From Candidatus Nitrotoga arctica (GTDB lineage: Bacteria; Pseudomonadota; Gammaproteobacteria; Burkholderiales; Gallionellaceae): a stretch of DNA of 64,000 bases. The notes under the pieces are model-generated. The model did not search any database and was not told the origin of the DNA. It saw only the letters and a program-made list of their open reading frames with translations. Location: the NCBI RefSeq assembly GCF_918378365.1, contig NZ_OU912926.1, positions 1,488,001 through 1,552,000 on the forward strand, given 5' to 3'. The position numbers and the translations under genes are program-made. Positions 46,067 through 54,793 of this stretch are shown here, one piece after another. Numbering within the stretch: the first letter of the stretch is position 1; each line of letters begins with the position of its first letter.

Positions 46067-46762
46067 ATGAAAAAACTGTGGTCGTGGATATGGCGAATAG
46101 TTGGAGCGCTACTGCTACTTTTATTGCTCTACCAACTGTGGATTTTTGCGCATATTGCATGGTGGGTAAAAAACAATCCCTCCACTAGTTCTTTCATGGA
46201 TCAACGATTGTTAATGATGCAAAACAAGCATCCGGATGCTGAATTACGGCACCAGTGGGTACCCTATGCAAAGATATCCAACAATCTCAAACGCGCACTG
46301 ATTGCTTCTGAAGACGCAAAATTCGTTGACCATGAAGGCTTCGATTGGGAAGGCATCCAGAAGGCTTACGAAAAAAACATGAAAAAGGGCAAGATCGTGG
46401 CAGGTGGCTCTACCATCAGTCAGCAGTTGGCAAAAAATCTATTTTTATCTACCAAGCGCACGCCATGGCGTAAGGCAGAGGAAGTTCTCATCACCATAAT
46501 GCTGGAACAGATGATGACCAAACAACGAATTTTTGAGATTTATTTGAACGTTATAGAGTGGGGCAATGGCGTGTTCGGTGCTGAGGCAGCAGCTCGGTAT
46601 TATTACCGTGTCAGCTCAACGCAGCTTTCTGCGACACAAGCCGCCAAACTTGCCGCCATGGTTCCTAACCCGCGCTACTATGACCAACACCGCGAAGCGC
46701 GAGGTATGTTAAGAAAGGCAGACATTATTTTAAGACGGATGAATTTTGCGGAAATCCCTTGA
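46067..46762 (+). CDS. mtgA: Monofunctional peptidoglycan glycosyltransferase MtgA
   Basis: 231 aa. One N-terminal transmembrane anchor (about 8-28) and a GT51 transglycosylase domain with the catalytic glutamate in RALIASEDAKFVDHEGFD and the second motif GGSTISQQLAKNLFLS, followed by KAEEVLITIMLE and IYLNVIEWGNGVFG. It polymerises lipid II into glycan strands. Linkage to aroE is common in betaproteobacteria. Confidence 0.96.
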   Translation: MKKLWSWIWRIVGALLLLLLLYQLWIFAHIAWWVKNNPSTSSFMDQRLLMMQNKHPDAELRHQWVPYAKISNNLKRALIASEDAKFVDHEGFDWEGIQKAYEKNMKKGKIVAGGSTISQQLAKNLFLSTKRTPWRKAEEVLITIMLEQMMTKQRIFEIYLNVIEWGNGVFGAEAAARYYYRVSSTQLSATQAAKLAAMVPNPRYYDQHREARGMLRKADIILRRMNFAEIP

Positions 46763-46850
46763 ATATTAACGCAAGACCCTAGAACATAAACGATATTTTT
46801 CCTCGTTTTTAGTTGTCGAAGATTTCTAACTCAAAGCATAACGGGTGAAT

Positions 46851-47390
46851 TTATTTGGCGACAGACAAAAAGACTTTGATATAAGCTGAAGGAATAATAA
46901 AAGTCTCTTCTCCCCCTTTACCGCTTACCTTAAAAATAATCCCATTCTCCTGATTTTTTTCCAAGTACTCTCGCGATACATTCATTCCCAGATGTTCATG
47001 GTGGGCGCAGGTAGAGTAATCACAAGAGCTAACATCTCGTGAATTAAGTGTAATATTAAGAATACTGCCTTTTGAATCAGAAGCCGTATCGTAAAAACGC
47101 CAATCGCCATGGTAGTAATCTACAACGTAAATCTGATAACTTAACCCTCCACCCTCATCTGATTTCCATGCGCGTAACAAAACGGTGTCCAGAATACCTT
47201 TGCTACTGTTTGGCCCCTTGAAGTTTGTCGTTTTCTTTAAATCGTCGCGTTGAACACTGATTGCACTTGCAATGGATTGAACGTCATTCCAATTTATTTT
47301 CGGCTTTGGCGCAATGCTTAGCCCCGGCTCAGCACATCCGGCGAGCATGAAAATGCCTGTAACAAGCATGGTGATTATTAAAGTTTTCAA
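46851..47390 (-). CDS. Hypothetical lipoprotein
   Basis: 179 aa with a clear lipoprotein signal (lipobox MLAGC, Cys19). The mature part has no family that I recognise. It includes WNDVQSIASAISVQRDDLKK, YQIYVVDYYHGDWRFYDTA and two close cysteines (SSCDYSTCAHHEHLGM), compatible with a secreted beta-rich fold. It lies on the minus strand in an AT-rich area between mtgA and the zinc-ribbon gene, near an IS30 element. It may belong to an accessory patch. Confidence 0.75.
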   Translation of the reverse strand: MKTLIITMLVTGIFMLAGCAEPGLSIAPKPKINWNDVQSIASAISVQRDDLKKTTNFKGPNSSKGILDTVLLRAWKSDEGGGLSYQIYVVDYYHGDWRFYDTASDSKGSILNITLNSRDVSSCDYSTCAHHEHLGMNVSREYLEKNQENGIIFKVSGKGGEETFIIPSAYIKVFLSVAK

Positions 47391-47482
47391 TCTGGTTCTC
47401 CTTGTTGCGAATGTCTATGGTAAAAGTTAAATCACATTATGAGCTTAGCTCGCACGAGCTAACCATATTCGTTATGTATTTG

Positions 47483-48040
47483 TCATTTCAGAGATAGTTC
47501 AAGAACGTCTTTTTTATTGTTGGCCATATTCCTATCAAGGCAAATTGATTGGCATGCACGCTTTGATATCAAAGCCCTTGATCCATCTCGTGATATCTCA
47601 AAGAAACAACGATTACCAGCAGCCATATAATTTACCGGAATCCCGTTGCTATTTTTTGATATCAAGAATTTAATTTCTGCCCTTTGTGCATCTTCTGAAG
47701 CAAATTCAAAGTTATCGTCAACGCCATCGAATTTTAACGACTCAGCATATTTGTCAAGGCCGGGGCATACAGCCCTGAGTTTTAGAAAACTATTTTCAAT
47801 TAATAGTCTTGTTTCGGCTTTCGTACCATCAGGTATGGTAATGCTAATTTTTGAATTTTTTTTATTTGAGTCGTTGCCCGATGAGCATTGGGTAACGAGC
47901 CACCCCATGAATAGGAGGGTTAATACGCCAACCACTATGGTTTTGGCAGCGACCCCTGGATTCTTAACGCCGCAATGTGGGCACGTCTTAGCGCTTGATG
48001 AAACATCCTTTCCACACTCTTTGCATTTTTTCAATGCCAT
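47483..48040 (-). CDS. Zinc-ribbon membrane protein of unknown function
   Basis: About 185 aa. The N-terminus is a zinc ribbon (CKECGKDVSSSAKTCPHCGVKNPG, cysteine pairs CxxC...CxxC). One transmembrane helix follows (about 33-52), then a C-terminal domain of about 130 residues with LLIENSFLKLRAVCPGLDKYAESLKFDG and four further cysteines. I chose the ATG at 48040 because GAGG stands eight bases upstream. The longer frame to 48076 has no such site. The IS30 element ends only about 25 bases upstream of the start, so the native promoter region may be lost or replaced. Confidence 0.72.
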   Translation of the reverse strand: MALKKCKECGKDVSSSAKTCPHCGVKNPGVAAKTIVVGVLTLLFMGWLVTQCSSGNDSNKKNSKISITIPDGTKAETRLLIENSFLKLRAVCPGLDKYAESLKFDGVDDNFEFASEDAQRAEIKFLISKNSNGIPVNYMAAGNRCFFEISRDGSRALISKRACQSICLDRNMANNKKDVLELSLK

Positions 48041-48064
48041 ATGGGTTACCTCGGCGGATTCAAG

Positions 48065-49149
48065 AACCAACCACAACAGTTAATGTTTAGTCGCGAATTT
48101 AGCGAATTCCATATTGAGCAGGAGCTCGTTGTAAACCGCTACGGGTGTTCGAAATCCGAGCGATTTCCTCGGACGTGTATTTAAACTCCAAGCAATTTCA
48201 TCCAACTGTTCTTGCGTGTAGGTCGACAGGTCTACTCCCTTCGGCAAATACTGGCGCAGCAGTCCGTTCGTATTTTCGTTCAAGCCGCGTTGCCACGGGC
48301 TGTGCGGGTCGCAGAAGTAAACCGCCATACCCGTTCGTTCAGTCAGTTGCACGTGTTTGCTCATCTCGCGCCCCTGATCGTAGGTGAAGGTCTTGCGTAG
48401 CTCTGGCGGAATTGCACTGAGCGCTTCACTGAAACCGTCCAGGGCAGATTGCGCCGTGCCATCAGCCATTTTGGCTAACACCACCAGTAATGTAGTGCGT
48501 TCGACCAGCGTGCCGACTGAGGAACGGTTCATCGCACCTTTGATCATGTCGGCTTCCCAGTGCCCCGCTATCAAACGATCCGCCACTTCCGGCGGACGCA
48601 GGTGGATGCTCTGCATTTCTGCGATATGTCCGCGACCATCTGGAGCACGGGTCTTGGAACGGCGCTTGTCACGACTCCAGCGTAAGCTGGCAATCAATTC
48701 ACGGCGCAGTTCACCACGCGGCATGGCGTAAAGGGTGTGGTAAATCGTTTCATGGCTTACACGTTGTGAAGGCTGATCTGGGTACATACTTTTAAGTGTG
48801 CCTGCAATTTGCTCAGGTGACCATTTCTTCTTGAGATGTTCCTTCACAACTTCAAACAACGGATTCCCCTCCACGAGCTTCAATGGCCTACGGGGCTTGA
48901 TTCGCAAACGGCGTGCCTGTTCGCCAGCCAAGGAGGCAACGTAGCCAGACTCACATCCCAAATCTCGTGCAATCTCGTTTGAGATAGTGCTTGGCGAGCG
49001 TTTCAAGAATCGCCCAATTTCCCTCAGTCCACTTCCTTCTCGTTTCATTAGCATAATCGTCGCGCGCTCTTCAGCATTCAACTGCTTGTAATGCTTTCCT
49101 GATTTCTCCATTCCAACACCTTAACCTCTCCAAGGTGTTGCGGTTGGTT
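48065..49149 (-). mobile_element. IS30-family insertion sequence
   Basis: A 1.08-kb element with one transposase gene and imperfect terminal inverted repeats: AACCAACCACAACA at the left and, in inverse, AACCAACCGCAACA at the right. A subterminal 8-bp palindrome (AACACCTT/AAGGTGTT) lies inside the right end. I see no clear target duplication (AAG left, ATT right), so the exact ends or age are uncertain. Confidence 0.85.
48080..49111 (-). CDS. IS30-family transposase
   Basis: 343 aa, the full length for the family. N-terminal helix-turn-helix (about 8-60; LNAEERATIMLMKREGSGLREIGRFL, RSPSTISNEIARD). DDE integrase-like domain with GHWEADMIKG (first Asp), FTYDQGREMSKH (second Asp) and a third acidic residue near NENTNGLLRQYLPKG, plus the family end LNTRPRKSLGFRTPVAVYNELL. 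It appears intact and possibly active. Confidence 0.96.
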   Translation of the reverse strand: MEKSGKHYKQLNAEERATIMLMKREGSGLREIGRFLKRSPSTISNEIARDLGCESGYVASLAGEQARRLRIKPRRPLKLVEGNPLFEVVKEHLKKKWSPEQIAGTLKSMYPDQPSQRVSHETIYHTLYAMPRGELRRELIASLRWSRDKRRSKTRAPDGRGHIAEMQSIHLRPPEVADRLIAGHWEADMIKGAMNRSSVGTLVERTTLLVVLAKMADGTAQSALDGFSEALSAIPPELRKTFTYDQGREMSKHVQLTERTGMAVYFCDPHSPWQRGLNENTNGLLRQYLPKGVDLSTYTQEQLDEIAWSLNTRPRKSLGFRTPVAVYNELLLNMEFAKFATKH

Positions 49150-49529
49150 ATTGAGCGCGCCCTTTTAATAACGTAAAAAATGGTCTGCGCGCTTTTACGC
49201 AGTTCCGTTTGACTGTCGGGTTGGACGAAGCCGCTACGCGGAGAGTTCAGTTTCGACGGGCCGAAGTAAAAATATAACCTCCCCCCCCTTTCGCGATGGA
49301 TTATTCCATGACGAACTATGAGTTTATCTTAAGATGGAAGCATGATCCGACGCAAATTTCAGACTGAACTGCCAGCCGGGTTAGTTGGGCTAAATGAAAT
49401 GAAGCCCAATATCACAGGTGAACACATGCGTTACTTAAGCTCTAATAAACTCACTTGCGGTAAAATGATAATCTTGCCACTGGTGGGCTTCTTCTTACTC
49501 CCTGACAGAATATTTACGGAATACTGTGC
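49150..49529. other. Gap between IS30 and FAD gene
   Basis: About 380 bases. It contains a hairpin CTGCG/CGCAG near 49186-49203, a run of eight C bases near 49281 and a 66-codon frame (49342-49542) with no protein features. No function seen. Confidence 0.4.
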
Positions 49530-51140
49530 ATGTTGCGATTGACTGAAGTTAAGCTTCCTTTAAACCACCCTGATGATGATCTCAAGGCCGCGCTTCTGAA
49601 ACGGCTGGGTATTAGTACGGATGAACTGATTAGCTATGCAATATTTCGCCGTAGCTATGATGCCCGCAAGCCATCGGCCATTGTTTTTACGTATACGCTG
49701 GATATTGAGGTCAAGAACGAAGCTGCACTGTTTCAGCGCCTGCAAGACGATAAGCATATCTCGCTCACACCCGATACAAGCTACCATTTTGTAGCACATG
49801 CGCCGGCCAAGCTGGCTTCTCGCCCAATCGTGATTGGTACCGGTCCCTGTGGAATATTTGCGGCCCTGATTTTAGCGCAGATGGGTTTCTGTCCGATTGT
49901 TCTGGAGCGCGGTAAAGCCGTGCGTGAGCGCACCAAAGACACTTTTGGTCTGTGGCGGCAAGGAATACTCAATCCAGAATCCAACGTGCAGTTTGGTGAA
50001 GGTGGCGCGGGAACATTTTCTGACGGCAAGCTGCACAGCCAAATTAAAGACCCCAAACACTACGGTCGCAAGGTGCTCGCAGAATTCGTCAAGGCAGGTG
50101 CCCCAGAGGAAATCCTTTACGTGAGCAAGCCACATATTGGCACGTTTCGGCTGGTGGGGATGGTGGAAGAAATACGCGCGAGTATCGAAGCCCTAGGCGG
50201 AGAAGTTCGTTTTCAGAGCAAGGTTGAAGATATCGTCATAGACAACGGACAAGTTAGGGGAGTAGTGCTGAGTAGTGGCGAATTCATTGCCAGCGATTAT
50301 GTCGTGCTCGCTGTTGGGCACAGTGCCCGCGATACCTTCCACATGTTGCATCAGCGCGGCGTATACATGGAGGCCAAAGCGTTCTCCATAGGTTTTCGCA
50401 TCGAGCATCCGCAACCGCTGATCAATCACTGCCGTTTTGGCAAGAACGCTGGCAATCCACTGCTGGGCGCGGCCGATTACAAGCTGGTGCATCACTGCGA
50501 CAATGGCCGTTCAGTCTACAGCTTCTGCATGTGTCCGGGCGGCACCGTGGTAGCAGCAGCTTCCGAGGAAGGCCGCGTCGTTACCAACGGCATGAGCCAG
50601 TATTCGCGTAATGAGCGCAATGCCAATAGCGGGATTGTTGTGGGCATCACCCCCGCTGATTATCCGGGAAATCCATTGGCGGGCATCGAGTTACAACGGT
50701 ACTGGGAAGCGCGCGCCTTTGAGTTGGGCGGCAGTAATTACCGTGCACCGGCACAAAAAGTCGGTGATTTTCTCGCAAGCCTACCCTCGACCACGCTTGG
50801 GTCTGTTGTGCCGTCTTACGCACCAGGTGTGCACCTATGCGATCTTTCTACGTCATTGCCGGATTACGCTATCGCAGCGATAAGAGAAGCCATTCCGGCA
50901 TTCGATAAGCAGCTTAAAGGGTTTGCTATGTTTGATGCCGTGCTTACCGGCGTGGAAACACGAACTTCTTCCCCCGTACGCATCAAGCGCCGCGAAGATT
51001 TTCAAAGCCTGAATATCTCAGGGCTCTATCCGGCAGGAGAAGGCGCGGGTTATGCAGGCGGCATACTTTCCGCTGCAGTGGACGGTATACAGGTCGCTGA
51101 AGCCGTGGCATTGAGCATGATCCAGCATGGCAAATGCTGA
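49530..51140 (+). CDS. FAD-dependent oxidoreductase (COG2509 type)
   Basis: 536 aa. N-terminal ~90-residue alpha/beta domain (LRLTEVKLPLNHPDDDLKAALLKRL...) precedes an FAD-binding dinucleotide fold (PIVIGTGPCGIFAALILAQMGF, about 96-117). Other motifs are NVQFGEGGAGTFSDGKLHS and the C-terminal GLYPAGEGAGYAGGILSAAVDG, where the FAD pyrophosphate is held. This is the layout of the COG2509 uncharacterised FAD dehydrogenases. The substrate is unknown. Confidence 0.92.
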   Translation: MLRLTEVKLPLNHPDDDLKAALLKRLGISTDELISYAIFRRSYDARKPSAIVFTYTLDIEVKNEAALFQRLQDDKHISLTPDTSYHFVAHAPAKLASRPIVIGTGPCGIFAALILAQMGFCPIVLERGKAVRERTKDTFGLWRQGILNPESNVQFGEGGAGTFSDGKLHSQIKDPKHYGRKVLAEFVKAGAPEEILYVSKPHIGTFRLVGMVEEIRASIEALGGEVRFQSKVEDIVIDNGQVRGVVLSSGEFIASDYVVLAVGHSARDTFHMLHQRGVYMEAKAFSIGFRIEHPQPLINHCRFGKNAGNPLLGAADYKLVHHCDNGRSVYSFCMCPGGTVVAAASEEGRVVTNGMSQYSRNERNANSGIVVGITPADYPGNPLAGIELQRYWEARAFELGGSNYRAPAQKVGDFLASLPSTTLGSVVPSYAPGVHLCDLSTSLPDYAIAAIREAIPAFDKQLKGFAMFDAVLTGVETRTSSPVRIKRREDFQSLNISGLYPAGEGAGYAGGILSAAVDGIQVAEAVALSMIQHGKC

Positions 51141-51606
51141 AGGGGAAAATTTGAAATTTCATTCAGCCAAAATGGGTATCTCCTTGACGCACGTAGTATT
51201 ACGTTTCAGCAAATCAGTTGCCGTTCGCGGTGAGCTTGTCGAACCGCTGGTTCCGCGCCAGCACTGGCCTTCGACAAGCTCAGGCCGAACGGCGTCTTGT
51301 CATTTTTGGTGAATCGATCTGTTACGTGCGTGAAGTGGATACTCATTTCAGCCAATTTCATGATATCAGCGAGTTTTACATGTTATTGCAGTGCACTATC
51401 CCTGCTACAATCCTTTGCCCAGCTTGCAAAGTTCTATACGTCCATCAAGCGAATTCATGAACGCTCAGATTGAGCATGTAAATATGCTCCTTACGGCAAG
51501 TTCAGATAGACACTCCACTCGTGATACCTGTGCAACTAGAAAATTTCTGGTTTTTTGCAAGGAACACCGTGATTCAAGAAATATGCGCATTCCAAACGGA
51601 CTATAA
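51141..51606. other. Gap between FAD gene and murJ
   Basis: About 465 bases. It holds the REP-like inverted repeat at 51221-51292 and otherwise no gene-like frame. The 60-80-codon frames here run through the inverted repeat and are not supported. Confidence 0.5.
51221..51292. repeat. REP-like inverted repeat
   Basis: Arms CCGTTCG...GAGCTTGTCGAA and TTCGACAAGCTC...CGAACGG face each other across a 30-base loop. This GAGCTTGTCGAAC type of palindrome is widespread as a dispersed repeat in intergenic regions of many proteobacteria. Only this copy is present in the window. Confidence 0.75.
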
Positions 51607-53142
51607 ATGAACCTGCTTAAAGCTCTTGGTACCATAGGCAGTTTTACGCTGGCTTCGCGCATACTTGGCATAATCCGCGATGTATTAGTTGCGCGCGTTT
51701 TCGGCGCGGGCATGGCGACCGATGCTTTTTTCGTCGCCTTTAAGCTACCCAACCTGTTGCGCCGCTTATTCGCGGAAGGTGCATTCTCCCAAGCCTTCGT
51801 GCCAATTTTGGGTGAATATAAAAACCGTCGTGGGCATGAGGAAACCAAGCTGTTGGTCGATCATGTAACCACATTGCTGGCAATCATCCTGTTCATTGTT
51901 ACGCTCATCGGCGTTATTGCTGCGCCGATTTTGGTCTACATCAGTGCACCGGGTTTCGCAGTTACACCGGCGAAATTTGATCTTACTGTCCAGTTGCTAC
52001 GCATTTCTTCTCCTTACATATTTTTCATTTCGCTGGTCGCCGTGGCGTCGGGGATACTCAATACCTACAATAAATTTTGGGTGCCTGCATTTACCCCCAT
52101 TTTGCTCAACGTGTGTTTTATCGGCGCTGCGCTGTGGCTGGCTCCGTATTTTGAACCACCTATCATGGCGCTGGCATGGGCGGTATTCATAGCGGGATTT
52201 GTGCAGCTTGCATTCCAGCTGCCATTTCTGAAAAAAATCGGTATGCTGCCGACCCTACGTCCCAACCTGAAAGATGCGGGCGTGTGGCGTATCATCAAAC
52301 AGATGGGACCAGCGGTATTCGGTGTATCGATCAGCCAGATCAGCCTTATCATTAACACCATCTTCGCCTCTTTTCTGGTGGCGGGCAGTGTATCCTGGCT
52401 TTATTACGCCGACCGCCTGATGGAGTTTCCATCTGGCGTATTGGGTGCGGCAATTGCCACTATTCTGCTGCCATCTTTATCCAAACATCACTCCGATGGC
52501 CATCTGGTTGAGTATTCCAAGTTGCTCGACTGGGGGTTACGCCTGACCTTCATGCTCACCTTGCCCGCGGCTCTCGCACTAGGCATGATTGCGGTGCCAC
52601 TTCTGGCAACCTTCTTTCAGCATGGCGCATTTACTGCGCACGACGTGCTTATGACGCGTAACGCGCTGGTCGGCTACAGCGTCGGCCTGATCGGCATTCT
52701 CTCGGTGAAAGTTCTGGCACCGGGTTTCTATGCTCGTCAGGATATCAGGACCCCGGTGAAAACCGGCATCATCACCTTGCTCGCTACCCAAGCGATGAAT
52801 TTGCTGTTCATCGGCTGGCTGCAACATGCAGGGCTGGCGCTGGCCATCGGTCTTGGTTCTTGCCTTAACTCTGCCATCCTGTTCTACCTGCTGCGCAAGC
52901 GTGATATCTACCAGCCAGAACCTGGCTGGGGAAAGTTTCTCGCCAAGCTGGGTGCGGCAATGCTGGTGCTGGGATTGACGCTCTGGTTTGGTATGGGTAG
53001 TGAGCAAAGCTGGCTGACCAGCGGCGGCTGGATACGTATCTGGCGACTAACTGGATTGGTAGTGATGGGTATGACGGTGTATTTTGCCGTGCTGTGGTTG
53101 CTCGGTTTTCGACTTAAAGATTTTTCAAGGCGCGGTGCATGA
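51607..53142 (+). CDS. murJ: Lipid II flippase MurJ
   Basis: 511-aa MATE-like membrane protein with about 14 transmembrane segments. MurJ signatures: LASRILGIIRDVLVARVFGAGMATDAFFVAFKLPNLLRRLFAEGAFSQAFVP near the start (read in parts; conserved Arg residues), and FPSGVLGAAIATILLPSLSKHH in the middle. It translocates lipid II across the inner membrane for peptidoglycan synthesis. It stands alone with no rpsT seen nearby. Confidence 0.96.
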   Translation: MNLLKALGTIGSFTLASRILGIIRDVLVARVFGAGMATDAFFVAFKLPNLLRRLFAEGAFSQAFVPILGEYKNRRGHEETKLLVDHVTTLLAIILFIVTLIGVIAAPILVYISAPGFAVTPAKFDLTVQLLRISSPYIFFISLVAVASGILNTYNKFWVPAFTPILLNVCFIGAALWLAPYFEPPIMALAWAVFIAGFVQLAFQLPFLKKIGMLPTLRPNLKDAGVWRIIKQMGPAVFGVSISQISLIINTIFASFLVAGSVSWLYYADRLMEFPSGVLGAAIATILLPSLSKHHSDGHLVEYSKLLDWGLRLTFMLTLPAALALGMIAVPLLATFFQHGAFTAHDVLMTRNALVGYSVGLIGILSVKVLAPGFYARQDIRTPVKTGIITLLATQAMNLLFIGWLQHAGLALAIGLGSCLNSAILFYLLRKRDIYQPEPGWGKFLAKLGAAMLVLGLTLWFGMGSEQSWLTSGGWIRIWRLTGLVVMGMTVYFAVLWLLGFRLKDFSRRGA

Positions 53143-53354
53143 AGTTGCGAACGCAATGTCCTCAGGCACCACTTGTCTTATCGAGTTGATCCTCTGCCAG
53201 TGGCAAGCAGCTTGTTACTGGCAAACCTTCAGGGCAGCACTCCCAGGCCCTGCATCCTTTGAGCGCAATGCGCTAATGGGTCAAGTTCATTGTGGCTTGG
53301 GAATGGACTGTTAGTGCTTTATTGAATTATAAATTTAATAAGACCGCAGTTTTG

Positions 53355-54281
53355 TTAAGCGTGAAGTCTACCGTTTTCAGATTTGCGGCGGCGCAATCCA
53401 CCCATACATGCAAGGGCCAATCCCATCAGAGCCAAAGTGCTGGGTTCTGGGACGGAAGTCAAGGTTGGAGGGGTATTGCCGATTCCATCACTTACCACAA
53501 CCGAATAGCCGGGATGATCTAAAGCCCAAGTTGGGTCGATTGTTATTACTGGATCGATAAGACCACTAAATGTGTACGTTTCATTGGCATAACTCCTTAC
53601 ATATGGCGTGTTTTCGTAGAGAAAGGCACCAACTTCCATTATGATTAGATTGGCATTATTCGGAGTAACCCAAAAGTCAAACGACTCACTAAAATCTGAA
53701 TACAGATGACTTGACCCACCGTTCTGCTGCGTGAAATTTTCAGTGGGCTGCACGTTAGTTATTCCTAAGCCTGAATTCCCACCGGTTCTCAATCCATAAG
53801 TTCTTTGATCATACCCGCTAGAGGTATTTGTGCCGAAATATGATGTTATATAACTATTCGGAGAATTTGGGTTCAGATTATAAGTATTGAGTTGGTAAGG
53901 AAGGTAACTATAGTCATTGTTAATCCACCCAGATGTTGAAATGTGAACCAGTACCGGTGTGCCAGCAGCGCCCTCAATTACCCACTGGTAAGTTAAGCTG
54001 GCCGAGAGCGAGGGTGCATTTACCGATGTTGTGGGGGTTGTAGCTAAAAATTGAATGAATGGCGATCCTGATAAATTTCCACTGATTGTCGTTCTTCCTT
54101 CACCTATTCCAGATACAGAATGTGTTCCAAAAATGGTTTGATTGGATGCTGTTGGCTGGCTGTATGGATAGGTATATATATTAGAGTTAACTGTAGCCTC
54201 CATAAGAATCGTTGCATAAGCATTTTGAGCTGTGCTTGCTAGTGAAATAAGCAGGGCCAGAATTAATTTTCTCGCAGTCAT
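53355..54281 (-). CDS. PEP-CTERM sorting-domain secreted protein
   Basis: 308 aa. Signal peptide (about 1-24), a beta-rich mature domain with no recognised family, rich in Ser/Thr/Asn/Tyr, and a C-terminal tripartite PEP-CTERM signal: VPEPSTLALMGLALACMGG followed by RRRKS. Such proteins are sorted by exosortase A and anchored or released together with exopolysaccharide. No exosortase gene is in the window. AGGAGG ribosome-binding site and a sigma-54 promoter lie upstream. Confidence 0.92.
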   Translation of the reverse strand: MTARKLILALLISLASTAQNAYATILMEATVNSNIYTYPYSQPTASNQTIFGTHSVSGIGEGRTTISGNLSGSPFIQFLATTPTTSVNAPSLSASLTYQWVIEGAAGTPVLVHISTSGWINNDYSYLPYQLNTYNLNPNSPNSYITSYFGTNTSSGYDQRTYGLRTGGNSGLGITNVQPTENFTQQNGGSSHLYSDFSESFDFWVTPNNANLIIMEVGAFLYENTPYVRSYANETYTFSGLIDPVITIDPTWALDHPGYSVVVSDGIGNTPPTLTSVPEPSTLALMGLALACMGGLRRRKSENGRLHA

Positions 54282-54635
54282 TGTAGTAATCCTCCTGAGT
54301 TAAACCACGCCAAATAACACGTACCTGATCAATAAGCAAGAAATGCGCCATTAAGTATTTTTTTACTATTGTGTTTACTAATCAATTTATTAGTAAAACA
54401 GCAAGAGCAGATATCCGCAGATATAACAGAGTAATGTAAAAAAATCTGACACTCAAAGTGCTGGTGATTGAACTTTACACAGTATCCATGAAGGGCAATT
54501 TGTATTGAGTTGTTTGCATGTGCAGGGGTAAAACGTACCTGAAATTTGGAACACGATGCTTGCGGTATATCGCACTACGCTCACGTAAATTCGTGTGGTT
54601 AGTTTTTGCTGATTGCACCACCAGAACCTGTAAAA
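54282..54635. other. Divergent intergenic region with two regulated genes
   Basis: Between the PEP-CTERM gene (minus) and the transporter leader (plus). Beyond the sigma-54 promoter there is an AT-rich stretch to 54450 that could hold enhancer sites for an RpoN activator, including a TGTCAG-type half-site near 54446. I could not define a complete activator palindrome. Confidence 0.4.
54335..54350 (-). promoter_or_regulatory. Sigma-54 (RpoN) promoter of the PEP-CTERM gene
   Basis: Minus-strand TGGCGC-ATTTC-TTGCT fits the RpoN consensus TGGCAC-N5-TTGCA with the invariant GG and GC exactly ten bases apart. The -12 element lies about 55 bases before the ATG. PEP-CTERM genes are known to be RpoN-dependent through PrsK/PrsR in some betaproteobacteria. 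Confidence 0.82.
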
Positions 54636-54789
54636 TGGACATTGTCACTGGGGAGTAGTCCTCGTCCGACCTTGTCCAGTCATTGGAGCTTTTTATGCTA
54701 GAAAATCTTCACCCTCTGATATCCGAACTCATTTCTTTTGGAAATGCGCAGTTCATAAGACATTTGCATGCAATATTGAGGGGAGACGA
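54636..54789 (+). promoter_or_regulatory. Leader with yybP-ykoY-like motif (candidate Mn2+ riboswitch)
   Basis: The leader of the cation transporter contains CTGGGGAGTAGTCC at 54648-54661, matching the highly conserved GGGGAGUAG loop of yybP-ykoY (manganese) riboswitches, which often precede metal-ion transporters. The second conserved loop (GGCGAGACC) is not evident; a weaker GGGGAGACGA lies just before the transporter start. A partial match only. Confidence 0.35.
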
Positions 54790-54793
54790 ATGA
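54695..54793 (+). CDS. Small coupled ORF upstream of the transporter
   Basis: 32 codons from ATG with GGAG six bases upstream. The sequence begins MLENLHPLISELISF and ends with ILRGDE. The stop TGA overlaps the transporter ATG (ATGA), an arrangement typical of translational coupling. The peptide is amphipathic and has no known family. It may be a real small protein, a coupling leader peptide, or an accident of the riboswitch-like leader. Confidence 0.45.
   Translation: MLENLHPLISELISFGNAQFIRHLHAILRGDE

Noticed and set aside
49342..49542. 66-codon frame after the IS30 element
   Set aside because: No RBS or family match, and it overlaps the start of the FAD gene in another frame.
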